This document shows positions 55,140 to 63,694 of a DNA stretch of 64,000 nt, piece after piece. The DNA is from CAYQNU01 sp964419055 (GTDB lineage: Bacteria; Bacteroidota; Bacteroidia; Flavobacteriales_D; Parvicellaceae): the NCBI GenBank assembly GCA_964419055.1, contig CAYQNU010000007.1:1-64000 (forward strand). Reading direction: 5' to 3'. A model generated the notes under the pieces. That model worked only from the letters and a program-made list of their open reading frames with translations, ran no database searches and had not been told where the DNA came from. Made by a program: the position numbers and the translations under genes. How positions within the stretch are numbered: the first letter of the stretch is position 1; the number at the start of each line of letters is the position of its first letter.

Positions 55140-55164
55140 TTTATGTTAATTATTTTATCACTAA

Positions 55165-55283
55165 AAAGCAAGTATTTTGGGGTAGGTAAAATTGAATTGG
55201 ATCAAGTACACGATATTGCAAAACGAAAAGGCATTACAAACGAACGAATGGAGCGCTGGTTATCTCCTTGTTTGAATGATTAA
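55165..55283 (+). pseudogene. Displaced 3' fragment of metH
   Basis: The 119-base fragment ends in the same stop codon as metH and keeps its frame (KYFGVGKIELDQ through CLND). It has no promoter or start and is a by-product of the 208-bp duplication. A third, diverged piece of the same end lies at 55426-55458 (reads ERWLSSCLND). Confidence 0.85.
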
Positions 55284-55372
55284 GAAAATTATTTCGCGTC
55301 CTTGTTTGAGCGCAGCGGTAACGAGGACTTTTTAGTTGTGCGTTTGGAACGCACTATAAAAATTACATTAGG
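55165..55372 (+). repeat. 208-bp direct repeat, right copy
   Basis: The sequence is the same as 52640-52847. The part up to 55283 is a displaced copy of the metH 3' end with no start codon. Here the hairpin element continues past 55372 to its full length. Confidence 0.93.
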
Positions 55373-55424
55373 CGTTGCAAACGCCAGTTTCACGTATCCT
55401 CGTTACGCTATGGCTAAACGAGGA
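55297..55424. repeat. Full-length hairpin element (copy 4) next to metH
   Basis: The 128-bp core runs from CGTCCTTG to AACGAGGA and matches the three cores at 20.8-21.2 kb, with the same H1-H4 order. H2 here is GTGCGTT-TGG-AACGCAC. The element is followed at once by a diverged copy of the metH end (55426-55470), as the helicase copies are followed by helicase ends. Confidence 0.88.
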
Positions 55425-55515
55425 AGAGCGATGGTTATCTTCTTGTTTGAATGATTAAGAAATAATGTTGCGCTAATTATAAACCTGATTTCGGGATAAA
55501 ATTCAGTTTATAAGA

Positions 55516-56694
55516 TTAAGATTTTAAACTGGGTTTACTTTCTTTTTGCCAAGAATAAAACAAAAGTCCTTGTGCCAAAATTAAGCCTTTGGTAGGAAGG
55601 TCAAATTCTTGTGGTATAAAAATCCAAAGAACTATAAAGGAAAGATGAATGAAGGCCAAGGTTTTAAAAGCATAGTGTATTCGAAGGAACATCTTTTTTG
55701 TTAGCATTAAAAACGGTAAGATAATTACCACAGGGTTTGCCCAAACCAAGTTATAATTTATTTTAGTTGCTTGATGATCGGTTCCAAACCACATAAGTAG
55801 TAATACAATACCCAAAATAGAGGTGAAAAGAATGAATACTATTCCAAAAATTCGAAGCGCAGTAAACCATTTAAAAAACACCAACAATACGATTAAAGCA
55901 AATATGGTCCAAGCCATGACGTTTGGGGTAAACCATAATTGCTCATTGATTACTGATGAATTTGCTTTAAATAGCGTTTCTTGTGACAATACAAACGGTT
56001 CTTTTTTACCATCGACATTAACATGGGAAAGAAGGAAAATCTCTTCCATATAAACTGGTAAAAACATCAAATTTTTGTTAGTTACTTCAACATCAATAGG
56101 GGCACCAAGCACTAGATTGATACCAAAATGTGTCCAAGGATGATTTGCCAAACGAGGGGTTATTATGGTCCGATAACTAAACAAATTGGCATCTTTATGA
56201 GTACCCATTTCCAATTGATTTCCGAGTATTTTGATAAAAAAATCACTAATTCTACTTGCACAATTGTCGAAAAAGAAATCGTATTTATAAACTCTATTTT
56301 CAGGCAAATAATTTATTTTAAGTGCGTTGAAGAGTTCGTTTTTTTGATTTTGATTTAAGTTTAACTCTAATTGACGAACCGTTCTATTGGTATAAAGATA
56401 TTCGGCCATGAAACCATCAAAAGGTTGAATTCCCATGTAATAGGGTAATTTTCCTTGAGCAAATTTCATGTTAAATTCCATTTCATCATCACCAAATTCA
56501 AACATTCCCCAATTGTATACTAAATCTATGCTGGCTTCATAATCTACAATTCTTATGGCGCTGTGTCCAAATTGAGTATAGATTTCAGTACCAGGTTCAC
56601 AAGTTAATAAATACACCTTCGACTTAGGTGAAAGTTGTCCCAAAACAAAGCTGGAGGCTAAACAACTAAACAAAAAAGTGATAAGAAATTTCAT
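55516..56694 (-). CDS. Lnb-like protein (DUF4105 periplasmic domain) with membrane helices
   Basis: The 392-residue protein has a signal peptide (about 1-19). A periplasmic domain (about 25-245) of the DUF4105 family, now called the Lnb N-terminal domain, carries YLLTCEPGTEIYTQFGHSAIRI, YNWGMFEF and NFFFDNCA-like YDFFFDNCASR with the conserved cysteine. Five membrane helices follow (about 255-390). Lnb has been reported as the lipoprotein N-acyltransferase of Bacteroides, completing lipoprotein acylation. The helical C-terminus fits that role, but assignment to the same reaction here is by family only. Confidence 0.82.
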   Translation of the reverse strand: MKFLITFLFSCLASSFVLGQLSPKSKVYLLTCEPGTEIYTQFGHSAIRIVDYEASIDLVYNWGMFEFGDDEMEFNMKFAQGKLPYYMGIQPFDGFMAEYLYTNRTVRQLELNLNQNQKNELFNALKINYLPENRVYKYDFFFDNCASRISDFFIKILGNQLEMGTHKDANLFSYRTIITPRLANHPWTHFGINLVLGAPIDVEVTNKNLMFLPVYMEEIFLLSHVNVDGKKEPFVLSQETLFKANSSVINEQLWFTPNVMAWTIFALIVLLVFFKWFTALRIFGIVFILFTSILGIVLLLMWFGTDHQATKINYNLVWANPVVIILPFLMLTKKMFLRIHYAFKTLAFIHLSFIVLWIFIPQEFDLPTKGLILAQGLLFYSWQKESKPSLKS

Positions 56695-56720
56695 AGATTT
56701 TTGAGTGATTAATCGTGAAT

Positions 56721-57506
56721 TTAAGCAATTCTATTTCCAAATAATTGAACGGCATTTTGGCTTGTAATATGAGCAATTTCGCTTACCGAAAGTTTAAATA
56801 TATCGCTTAATTTTTCGGCAACTAAACTAACATAAGATGGTTCATTTCGCTTTCCTCTATGCGGTGCTGGAGCAAGATAGGGAGCATCTGTTTCTAGTAT
56901 AATTGTGTCAATTCCCAATCCTAATAAAACTTCGGGAAGTGGACTGTTTTTGAAAGTAACTACTCCTCCTATTCCAATTTTAAAACCACCGTATTGAAGT
57001 ATTTTTTTTCCTTGTTCTAAGGTGCCCGTAAAACAATGAAATACGCCTTTGAGTTGGTCGTCATTGTACATATCTAATAACTCAAAAAGTTCATCAAATG
57101 AATCACGAGCATGAATGGCAATGGGTAGTTGTAATTCTTTTGCCCATTTAATTTGTTCTACAAAGGCTTGTTGTTGAATGTCTAGGGTTGATTTATCCCA
57201 ATACAAGTCAATTCCAATTTCGCCAACTGCAATGTAATTTTGAGGGTTTTGGTAAAGCTTGTTTTTAATCAAGTCTAATTCTTCTTTCCAATTTTCGGGT
57301 TTCACATAACAAGGATGCAATCCCATCATAGGGTAACAAATTGAAGGAAATTGTGCTACCAATTGTTCCATTTTTTGAATGGAATGAACGTCAATATTCG
57401 GGAGTAGTATTTTTTTTACTCCTTTATTAAGCCCATTTTCAATTTGAAGGTTCCATTCGTTTTCAAATTGATCATCATACAAATGTGCGTGGGTATCAAT
57501 TAACAT
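56721..57506 (-). CDS. tatD: TatD family metal-dependent hydrolase
   Basis: The 261-residue TIM-barrel enzyme begins MLIDTHAHLYDDQF, with the metal ligands in DTHAHL, and has GEIGIDLYWD, IHARDSFDELF, GVFHCFTGTLEQG and LETDAPYLAPAPHRGKRNEPSYV. These are TatD-type DNase/hydrolase motifs. The frame begins at 57527, but the ATG at 57506 gives the conserved N-terminus. It is probably transcribed with the Lnb-like gene (26-base gap). Confidence 0.94.
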   Translation of the reverse strand: MLIDTHAHLYDDQFENEWNLQIENGLNKGVKKILLPNIDVHSIQKMEQLVAQFPSICYPMMGLHPCYVKPENWKEELDLIKNKLYQNPQNYIAVGEIGIDLYWDKSTLDIQQQAFVEQIKWAKELQLPIAIHARDSFDELFELLDMYNDDQLKGVFHCFTGTLEQGKKILQYGGFKIGIGGVVTFKNSPLPEVLLGLGIDTIILETDAPYLAPAPHRGKRNEPSYVSLVAEKLSDIFKLSVSEIAHITSQNAVQLFGNRIA

Positions 57507-57597
57507 TCTAGAAATTTTATTCGGCAAAGATAAAGTAATATTCAGGAGGTTTGTCGATAATATAGCATAAACTGTCTTTTTTTTGATGGAAGGTTAA

Positions 57598-57625
57598 TTG
57601 ATTAAAAATTAAATATATACTTTTG
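57598..57625 (+). promoter_or_regulatory. Promoter of the thioredoxin-fold lipoprotein gene
   Basis: TTG (57598-57600), 17 bases, then TACTTTTG (57618-57625) fits the Bacteroidota -33/-7 consensus and spacing exactly, 17 bases before the ATG. It is the clearest promoter in the window. Confidence 0.6.
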
Positions 57626-57642
57626 ACCCATTAAATGTAAAA

Positions 57643-58917
57643 ATGAAAAAAATTGGGATACTGTTTTTCTCTGTGTTGGGGCTAATAAGTTGTGGAACAG
57701 AGGAGAACAAAGAAAAAGCTGAAAAGAATGAGGGAGTAGCTGTTGCAGATACCAATAGCTTCCTTTTAACTCAAGGTGATTGGATTGGTCGTTTGAGAAT
57801 TGGGGAAGAGGAAGTTCTTCCTTTTAACATGTATGTTTCTAAGGATTCGGTGTATTTTATAAATTCTGATGAATGGATTGGTTCAGAGGTGTTTAACGAC
57901 ACAAGTAATCAGCAATTAGTCATAAAAATGCCTATTTTTGATTCAGAATTTAGATTTTCTAAAAATGAAGACGGGTCTTTATTTGGGTTTTGGCACAACT
58001 ATGCCAAAGATTCGAGTTATAAAATTGATTTTACCGCTCGAGCAATCGACAAAAATGTAAGTTTACGTTTTGATGTGCCGAAAACGGATAAGTACAATTT
58101 TTTTGATGGAAACTGGGAAACGACTTTCGAGCCGGGAACACCTGATGCATACAAGGCGCTAGGTTTATTGGTTCAAACCAACCAAAAAATTACGGGTACA
58201 TTCCTAACCGAAACGGGCGATTATCGTTTTTTGGATGGTAATGTGGTAGGTGACTCCATGTATTTAAGTGCGTTTGATGGGTCACACGCATTTTTGTTTA
58301 GAGCCAAATTAGATGGAGATACTATTCGAGGAATGTTTTATAGTGGCACTCATTATCAAGGCAAATGGAAGGCACATAAAAATAATGCGTTTGAGATTTC
58401 AGATCCAGATTCCTTGACAAAAATGAAAATAGGTGCGGAATTGAGTTTTAGTTTCCCTGGATTGGATGGACAACAAGTGGTATATCCATCAAAGAAATAT
58501 GCCAATAAAGTGACCATAATTCAGATTTTGGGATCATGGTGTCCAAACTGTATGGATGAAACAAAATTCCTCACGGATTTACACAATACGTATGGTCCAC
58601 AAGGTCTTGAGGTAATTGGCGTTGCCTTTGAAACACCTAAAACCTTGGAAGGAAAAATTGAACGCGTAAAAGAATTAACGGCCTATTTTGGAGCTAAATA
58701 TGATTTTTGTATTGGTGGCGATGCCAGCAAAAAAACCGCAGAAGCAGCCATACCAGCCATAAGTCAAATTTTAGCTTTTCCTACAACTATTTTTATAGAT
58801 AAAAACGGTGTAGTGAGAAAAATTCATACAGGTTTTAATGGTCCAGGTACAGGGCCTTATCATTTGAAATTTGTTGAAACAACAAATAAATTTGTACAAA
58901 AATTATTGAAGGAATAA
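57643..58917 (+). CDS. Periplasmic thioredoxin-fold (TlpA-type) lipoprotein
   Basis: The 424-residue protein has a lipoprotein signal (about 1-17, LGLISC). An N-terminal region of about 25-275 is built of beta strands of no named family (GDWIGRLRIGEEEVLPFNM, SLFGFWHNYA and KITGTFLTETGDYRF). The C-terminal TlpA/AhpC-type thioredoxin domain (about 280-420) has the redox pair Cys300 and Cys303 in WCPNC and the cis-proline in FPTTIFI. It probably reduces disulfides or peroxides in the periplasm. The next gene starts 29 bases downstream. Confidence 0.88.
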   Translation: MKKIGILFFSVLGLISCGTEENKEKAEKNEGVAVADTNSFLLTQGDWIGRLRIGEEEVLPFNMYVSKDSVYFINSDEWIGSEVFNDTSNQQLVIKMPIFDSEFRFSKNEDGSLFGFWHNYAKDSSYKIDFTARAIDKNVSLRFDVPKTDKYNFFDGNWETTFEPGTPDAYKALGLLVQTNQKITGTFLTETGDYRFLDGNVVGDSMYLSAFDGSHAFLFRAKLDGDTIRGMFYSGTHYQGKWKAHKNNAFEISDPDSLTKMKIGAELSFSFPGLDGQQVVYPSKKYANKVTIIQILGSWCPNCMDETKFLTDLHNTYGPQGLEVIGVAFETPKTLEGKIERVKELTAYFGAKYDFCIGGDASKKTAEAAIPAISQILAFPTTIFIDKNGVVRKIHTGFNGPGTGPYHLKFVETTNKFVQKLLKE

Positions 58918-58946
58918 ACTTTCGGTAGATCAAAAATCACCCCTAA

Positions 58947-59963
58947 ATGATTGCATCGAACAAAGCCATATTGCGTTACCGAATTATTGATCGTTGTATT
59001 CGGTCTACAGTAAAACCCTTTCCTACAAAAGAAGAATTGCGCTCTTGGTGTGAAGAGGAACTATATGGGTCTAATACAGGAGAACACATATGTGATTCTA
59101 CCATAGAAAAAGATTTGTATGCCCTAAGAATGGAGCACGATGCTCCCATTAAGTTTAGCAGAAGCAAAGGAGGTTATTATTATACCGACCCCAACTATAG
59201 TATTGATGAAATTCCACTTAATGATAAAGATGTTGAGGCTATAAAAATGGCAGCCAACATTTTGGATCAATTCAAAAATGCAGCAATTTTCAAGCAATTT
59301 AATTATGCTATTGGTAAAATATTAGATCGAGTGAATGTGGTCTCTTCCGAAGGAGGTATTCATACAGACAAATATGTGCAGTTTGAAACTATGCACAGCA
59401 CTAGAGGGAGTGAATTTTTAGAACCTATTTTGGATGCCATTAAAGGAAAAAATAAAATCCAGTTTTTATATCAAAGCTTTTCTGATACGGAAGGAAAATT
59501 AAGACGTGTTCATCCTTATTTGTTAAAAGAATATCGTCATAGATGGTATTTAATCTGCAAAAATGAATTAAAAGATAAAGTTCAGACATTTGGATTGGAT
59601 AGAATAGCTAATTTAGACCTTTTGGAGGAAAAATTTACCATCGATAATCAGTTTGATCCCAACTTATTTTTTAGTCACTCAATAGGAATAACAGCCAATA
59701 ATGGAAATCCTGAAAAAATTGTGTTCCAAACAGATGAGTTATTGTCAAAATATTTGCTCAGCCAACCGCTCCATGAATCACAGGAGTATTTAGGAGGAAA
59801 AAAGAATAAACATCAATTTTCGCTGTTTTTGTTGCCTTCTTATGAACTCAAAATGATTTTGTTGGGATATGGTAGTGCATTGAAGGTGCTAGAACCTCAA
59901 TCGCTCTGTGAGGAAATTAAGTCTACACTTAAGGAGATGACAAAAAATTACAAAACAAAATAA
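58947..59963 (+). CDS. WYL domain transcriptional regulator
   Basis: The 338-residue protein has an N-terminal helix-turn-helix (about 5-60, ILRYRIIDRCI and STIEKDLYALRM) and a WYL domain (about 140-235; FLYQSF, RRVHPYLLKEYRHRWYLIC and TFGLDRI), followed by a WCX-like C-terminus. WYL proteins sense nucleotides or nucleic acids and regulate stress or defence genes. The stop codon is 2 bases from that of the convergent outer membrane protein gene. Confidence 0.9.
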   Translation: MIASNKAILRYRIIDRCIRSTVKPFPTKEELRSWCEEELYGSNTGEHICDSTIEKDLYALRMEHDAPIKFSRSKGGYYYTDPNYSIDEIPLNDKDVEAIKMAANILDQFKNAAIFKQFNYAIGKILDRVNVVSSEGGIHTDKYVQFETMHSTRGSEFLEPILDAIKGKNKIQFLYQSFSDTEGKLRRVHPYLLKEYRHRWYLICKNELKDKVQTFGLDRIANLDLLEEKFTIDNQFDPNLFFSHSIGITANNGNPEKIVFQTDELLSKYLLSQPLHESQEYLGGKKNKHQFSLFLLPSYELKMILLGYGSALKVLEPQSLCEEIKSTLKEMTKNYKTK

Positions 59964-59965
59964 CC

Positions 59966-61552
59966 TCAAATATCGAAATACATATTCGCTAAATTAGTGC
60001 GAATACCGAAATAAATAAACTGTTCCTTTTGAGGGATAGCAGAATTTCCGAAGGTCATATTTCTTAAGTTTAAACTTGTATAAATTTCAAGATTCGTTTT
60101 TACATTAAACTTATAAGAAGCTTCGAATCTCATAAACAAACTGTTGATATCGTTGGGTAAAATTAGAGGTAAAATCAAATCATTGGCCAATAATATGTTT
60201 TCACCTTGAGTGCTGCCGCCCATTCTTTTTCTTTTTGAATACGCCACATGAGCTGTAATGTTTACATGTTTATAAGGGCTAAAATAAAACTGACTTACCC
60301 ATTCATTAAATCCTGATCCAATGGGATGTGCTAATTCTTGATTGGTATGGGAATAGTTTTGAAGACGGTTAGCCTGAGTGTGGGTATACATAAAATTGTC
60401 GGCTCTATTCCATTCTAAGAGCAACCAACTTCGTTTTAATCCAAAACAATTGAAATATTTTGCTCCAATTTGTTGACCCATTTTGTTTACATCATCAAAA
60501 GCAAACTGACCATAAAGCTCAATTGACTTACCTATTTTATAGTGGGCATTTAACCCTAAAAGCGTGTTGTTTTCTCCTTGGACGCCATTCACTAGAGTTG
60601 AAAAACCAATCACAGGCACATAAAACGAATAATGAACAGGAATTACACCAACACCTTCTTCATATTGTTTAAATACAGTGGCTTCAAAAAGACCAATTTC
60701 AAGATTTTTGTTGGGTTTAAATGACAAATAATGAAAAGTTGCTGCTTTCCTTTTAAATAGTGCCTCGGCTGTCGTTGTTGCAGGTATTCTGTTCAGGCTT
60801 TGCATCCAAGTGTTGATAGTTTTATAAACCAATTTGTTCTTAAAGGCATGGAAAGAGGCATTTATATAGGGAAAACTATTGGCATGGTCTGAGAGCAAAA
60901 GACTTCTGTAACCATTGCCAACAAAAAACTTTCCGTGTCCTAATTGTAAATTGATGTTTTTTGTTGGTGAATAACTGATATAACCTTGCGAGTTTCCTAC
61001 ATCATGACCAACATCTTTAAAAACTTTTGATCTACCATAACTAAACCCTACGCCTCTGGCATCAGCAATACTATCGATGTATAAGGGATAAAAAAATTGA
61101 TTTTCATAGAAACGTGTTTCAAACGAAAATTTTTTCGTGACGTCTCCCATTACTCTAAATCCACGGGTATTTATTAGCAAGTTGTCTCTACCATTTACGT
61201 ATTTATTATTCGTTACACCAAGGCTCAAATCGAACAGGGGGTCGACCATCAAATTGACATCTTTTTGATGAATTTCTAATAAATGTTTTTTAAAAAGTAA
61301 CTCCGTAAAATCATAATAAAATTTAGAGGTATCATCAAACACCAAATTTTGAATTTCTATGGGGAAATTGTTTTCATTATAAGGCTTAAAACCAGTATGT
61401 ACAGTTGTGTTTTCGGATTTTTGTAGAAAGTAATTGAGCTCTTGGTTGAGTTGAAAATTGAGGGGTAAGTTTTTTTGTTGGGCAGCCGTATTGAAATGAA
61501 ATATAAACACTTCAATACTTAAGAAAAATACTATATAAAACTTATTCACCAA
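59966..61552 (-). CDS. RemB/Wzi-like outer membrane protein
   Basis: The 528-residue protein has a signal peptide (about 1-24, ending TAAQQ) and long stretches of alternating residues typical of an outer membrane barrel. LGHGKFFVGNGYRSLLLSDHANSFPY (about 196-221) resembles the capsule-assembly Wzi family and the gliding motility protein RemB of Flavobacterium. Its 5' end overlaps the fucose synthase gene by 11 bases, so it belongs to the polysaccharide unit. Gliding is not implied; a role in surface polysaccharide attachment is the safer inference. Confidence 0.7.
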   Translation of the reverse strand: MVNKFYIVFFLSIEVFIFHFNTAAQQKNLPLNFQLNQELNYFLQKSENTTVHTGFKPYNENNFPIEIQNLVFDDTSKFYYDFTELLFKKHLLEIHQKDVNLMVDPLFDLSLGVTNNKYVNGRDNLLINTRGFRVMGDVTKKFSFETRFYENQFFYPLYIDSIADARGVGFSYGRSKVFKDVGHDVGNSQGYISYSPTKNINLQLGHGKFFVGNGYRSLLLSDHANSFPYINASFHAFKNKLVYKTINTWMQSLNRIPATTTAEALFKRKAATFHYLSFKPNKNLEIGLFEATVFKQYEEGVGVIPVHYSFYVPVIGFSTLVNGVQGENNTLLGLNAHYKIGKSIELYGQFAFDDVNKMGQQIGAKYFNCFGLKRSWLLLEWNRADNFMYTHTQANRLQNYSHTNQELAHPIGSGFNEWVSQFYFSPYKHVNITAHVAYSKRKRMGGSTQGENILLANDLILPLILPNDINSLFMRFEASYKFNVKTNLEIYTSLNLRNMTFGNSAIPQKEQFIYFGIRTNLANMYFDI

Positions 61553-62480
61553 AGGTATTGTTTGCTAGTACATCATTATAAACAGCTCGAATACCTTCTT
61601 CTAAAGAAATCTTGTGATGCCATCCCATTTGATGCATTTTAGACATATCTAACAATTTTCGGGGTGTTCCATCTGGTTTTGATGCATCAAATTTCAGTTC
61701 GCCTTCAAAACCAACTATTTTTTTGATGAGTTGAGCCAATTCTCCAATGGCGATATCTTCTCCACAACCTACATTTATCCAACCCGACTCATTGTGCGTT
61801 TCCATTAAAAATAAACAGGCATCTGCTAAATCATTAACGTGTAAAAACTCTCTTTTTGGAGTTCCTGTCCCCCATATTTCAACACTTTTTGCGTTAGTCT
61901 TTTTAGCCGTATGAAATTTACGCAATAGGGCAGGAAGCACGTGAGAATTATTTAAATCATAGTTGTCATTGGGGCCATATAAATTGGTGGGCATTGCCGA
62001 AATAAAATTGCACCCATATTGATCTCTATAGGCATCACACATTTTTACCCCAGCTATTTTGGCAATGGCATAAGGTTCATTCGTAGGCTCCAATAATCCA
62101 GTCAGCAAATACGCTTCTTTGATAGGTTGAGGAGCCATTTTTGGATAAATACAAGACGAACCCAAAAACAACAATTTGGTTACTTTATGTAAATAGGAAG
62201 CGTGAATGATGTTGCTTTCCATCATCAAATTTTGGTAGATAAAATCTGCTTTATATTGATTGTTGGCATGGATGCCTCCAACTTTGGCAGCCGCCAAAAA
62301 AACGTAAGCTGGTTTTTCGGAAGCAAAAAAGTCATTCACCGCTGCTTGATTGCACAAATCTAATTCACTAGACCGCTTAAAAACTAAGTTCGTAAACCCA
62401 TTTTCCTTAAGTTTTCTAACTATCGCAGACCCCACCATCCCGTTGTGACCTGCTATGTATATTTTATCTTGTGGATTCAT
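61542..62480 (-). CDS. fcl: GDP-L-fucose synthase
   Basis: The 312-residue short-chain dehydrogenase converts GDP-4-keto-6-deoxymannose to GDP-L-fucose. It has the nucleotide motif GHNGMVGSAI (about 9-18), SSCIYPK, the catalytic pair in YAIAKIAG and NLYGPNDNYDL. The gene is transcribed after gmd and before the RemB/Wzi-like gene, and the three together make and probably display a fucose-containing polysaccharide. Confidence 0.95.
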   Translation of the reverse strand: MNPQDKIYIAGHNGMVGSAIVRKLKENGFTNLVFKRSSELDLCNQAAVNDFFASEKPAYVFLAAAKVGGIHANNQYKADFIYQNLMMESNIIHASYLHKVTKLLFLGSSCIYPKMAPQPIKEAYLLTGLLEPTNEPYAIAKIAGVKMCDAYRDQYGCNFISAMPTNLYGPNDNYDLNNSHVLPALLRKFHTAKKTNAKSVEIWGTGTPKREFLHVNDLADACLFLMETHNESGWINVGCGEDIAIGELAQLIKKIVGFEGELKFDASKPDGTPRKLLDMSKMHQMGWHHKISLEEGIRAVYNDVLANNTFGE

Positions 62481-62608
62481 TTTATGTTAGATACTAGCTA
62501 TTAGAAGCTATATACTAGATATTATTTTTTAGATTTTTTAGAAGGCTATAAAGATTAGTTGTTAGATTTCTTTTGTCTAGCATCTAATATCTATCGTCTA
62601 GCATCTTT
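62481..62608. repeat. Low-complexity TAGATACTAG-type repeats between gmd and fcl
   Basis: This 128-base gap holds imperfect direct and inverted copies of short strings such as TAGATACTAGCTATTAGA, TACTAGATATTA and GTCTAGCATCT. No gene is seen. Its origin and function are unclear. Confidence 0.5.
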
Positions 62609-63694
62609 TTATTCAAAATAATTAAAAACTTTATGTCCACCTTCTTTCAAATATTGATCACGTTGGAATAATTTCAAATCACTTTGTACCATATCTTTTA
62701 CCAATGCAGCCAAATCATATTTGTGTTTCCATCCCAATTCGCGTTCGGCCTTAGCTGGATTTCCGATTAATAATTCTACTTCAGTAGGTCTAAAATACTT
62801 TGGATCTACTTCAACAATAATTTCGTTAGTGGCTACATTTATTCCTTTTTCGTTTACGCCTTCTCCTTCCCAACGTATAGTAATGCCTAATTCGCCAAAT
62901 GCCAAATCAACAAATTTTCTAACGGTATTGGTTACACCGGTAGCTAAAACATAATCATCTGCTTTTTCTTGTTGCAACATCAAATACATTCCTTCAATAT
63001 AATCTTTGGCGTGTCCCCAATCCCGTTGTGCATCCAAGTTGCCAAGGAATAATTTCTTTTGCAATCCTAATGATATTTTAGCAGCTGCACGAGTTATTTT
63101 TCGGGTTACAAAAGTCTCCCCTCTAATGGGGCTTTCGTGATTAAATAATATGCCATTACAAGCATACATGCCATAGGCTTCACGATAATTTTTAACAATC
63201 CAATACCCATATAATTTAGCTACTGCATAAGGGCTGCGAGGATAAAAAGGGGTGGTTTCTGATTGAGGCACTTCTTGCACCAATCCATACAACTCAGAAG
63301 TAGAAGCTTGATAAAATTTGGTTTTTTGAGTCAATCCCAAAATACGAATGGCTTCTAAAATTCTTAGGGTACCCAACGCATCAGAATTGGCAGTATATTC
63401 AGGAGTTTCAAAAGAAACCATTACATGCGATTGAGCTGCTAAATTGTATATTTCATCGGGTTGAACTTCTTGAATAATTCGAATAAGATTGGTGCTATCG
63501 GTCAAATCACCGTAGTGTAATTTTAGCTTAACCCCTTCTTCATGTAAATCTTGGTAAAGATGGTCAATTCGGTCGGTATTAAACATCGAAGATCTGCGTT
63601 TGATGCCGTGTACTTCATAACCTTTTTTGAGTAAAAACTCAGCTAAATAAGCTCCGTCTTGTCCCGTAATTCCTGTAATTAAGGCTTTTTTCAT
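62609..63694 (-). CDS. gmd: GDP-mannose 4,6-dehydratase
   Basis: The 361-residue enzyme converts GDP-mannose to GDP-4-keto-6-deoxymannose, the first step to GDP-L-fucose. It has GITGQDGAYLAEFLL (NADP loop, about 7-21), the catalytic YAVAKLYGYW, NHESPIRGETFVTRKI and QRDWGHAKDYI. The size is close to the usual 370 residues. The 128-base gap to fcl contains repeats, so whether they share one transcript is uncertain. Confidence 0.97.
   Translation of the reverse strand: MKKALITGITGQDGAYLAEFLLKKGYEVHGIKRRSSMFNTDRIDHLYQDLHEEGVKLKLHYGDLTDSTNLIRIIQEVQPDEIYNLAAQSHVMVSFETPEYTANSDALGTLRILEAIRILGLTQKTKFYQASTSELYGLVQEVPQSETTPFYPRSPYAVAKLYGYWIVKNYREAYGMYACNGILFNHESPIRGETFVTRKITRAAAKISLGLQKKLFLGNLDAQRDWGHAKDYIEGMYLMLQQEKADDYVLATGVTNTVRKFVDLAFGELGITIRWEGEGVNEKGINVATNEIIVEVDPKYFRPTEVELLIGNPAKAERELGWKHKYDLAALVKDMVQSDLKLFQRDQYLKEGGHKVFNYFE

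Larger units (their letters stand above)
52848..55164. mobile_element. 2.3-kb gene islet between 208-bp direct repeats
   Basis: The segment between the two direct repeats holds four genes of unknown function in mixed orientation: an unknown cytoplasmic protein (-), a membrane protein (+), a PEGA-like lipoprotein (-) and an XRE-type regulator (+). No transposase, integrase or relaxase is encoded. The left junction falls inside hairpin H3 of the element, splitting it. The arrangement suggests insertion accompanied by duplication of the 208-bp region, or recombination with a circular or imported copy. Confidence 0.6.
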
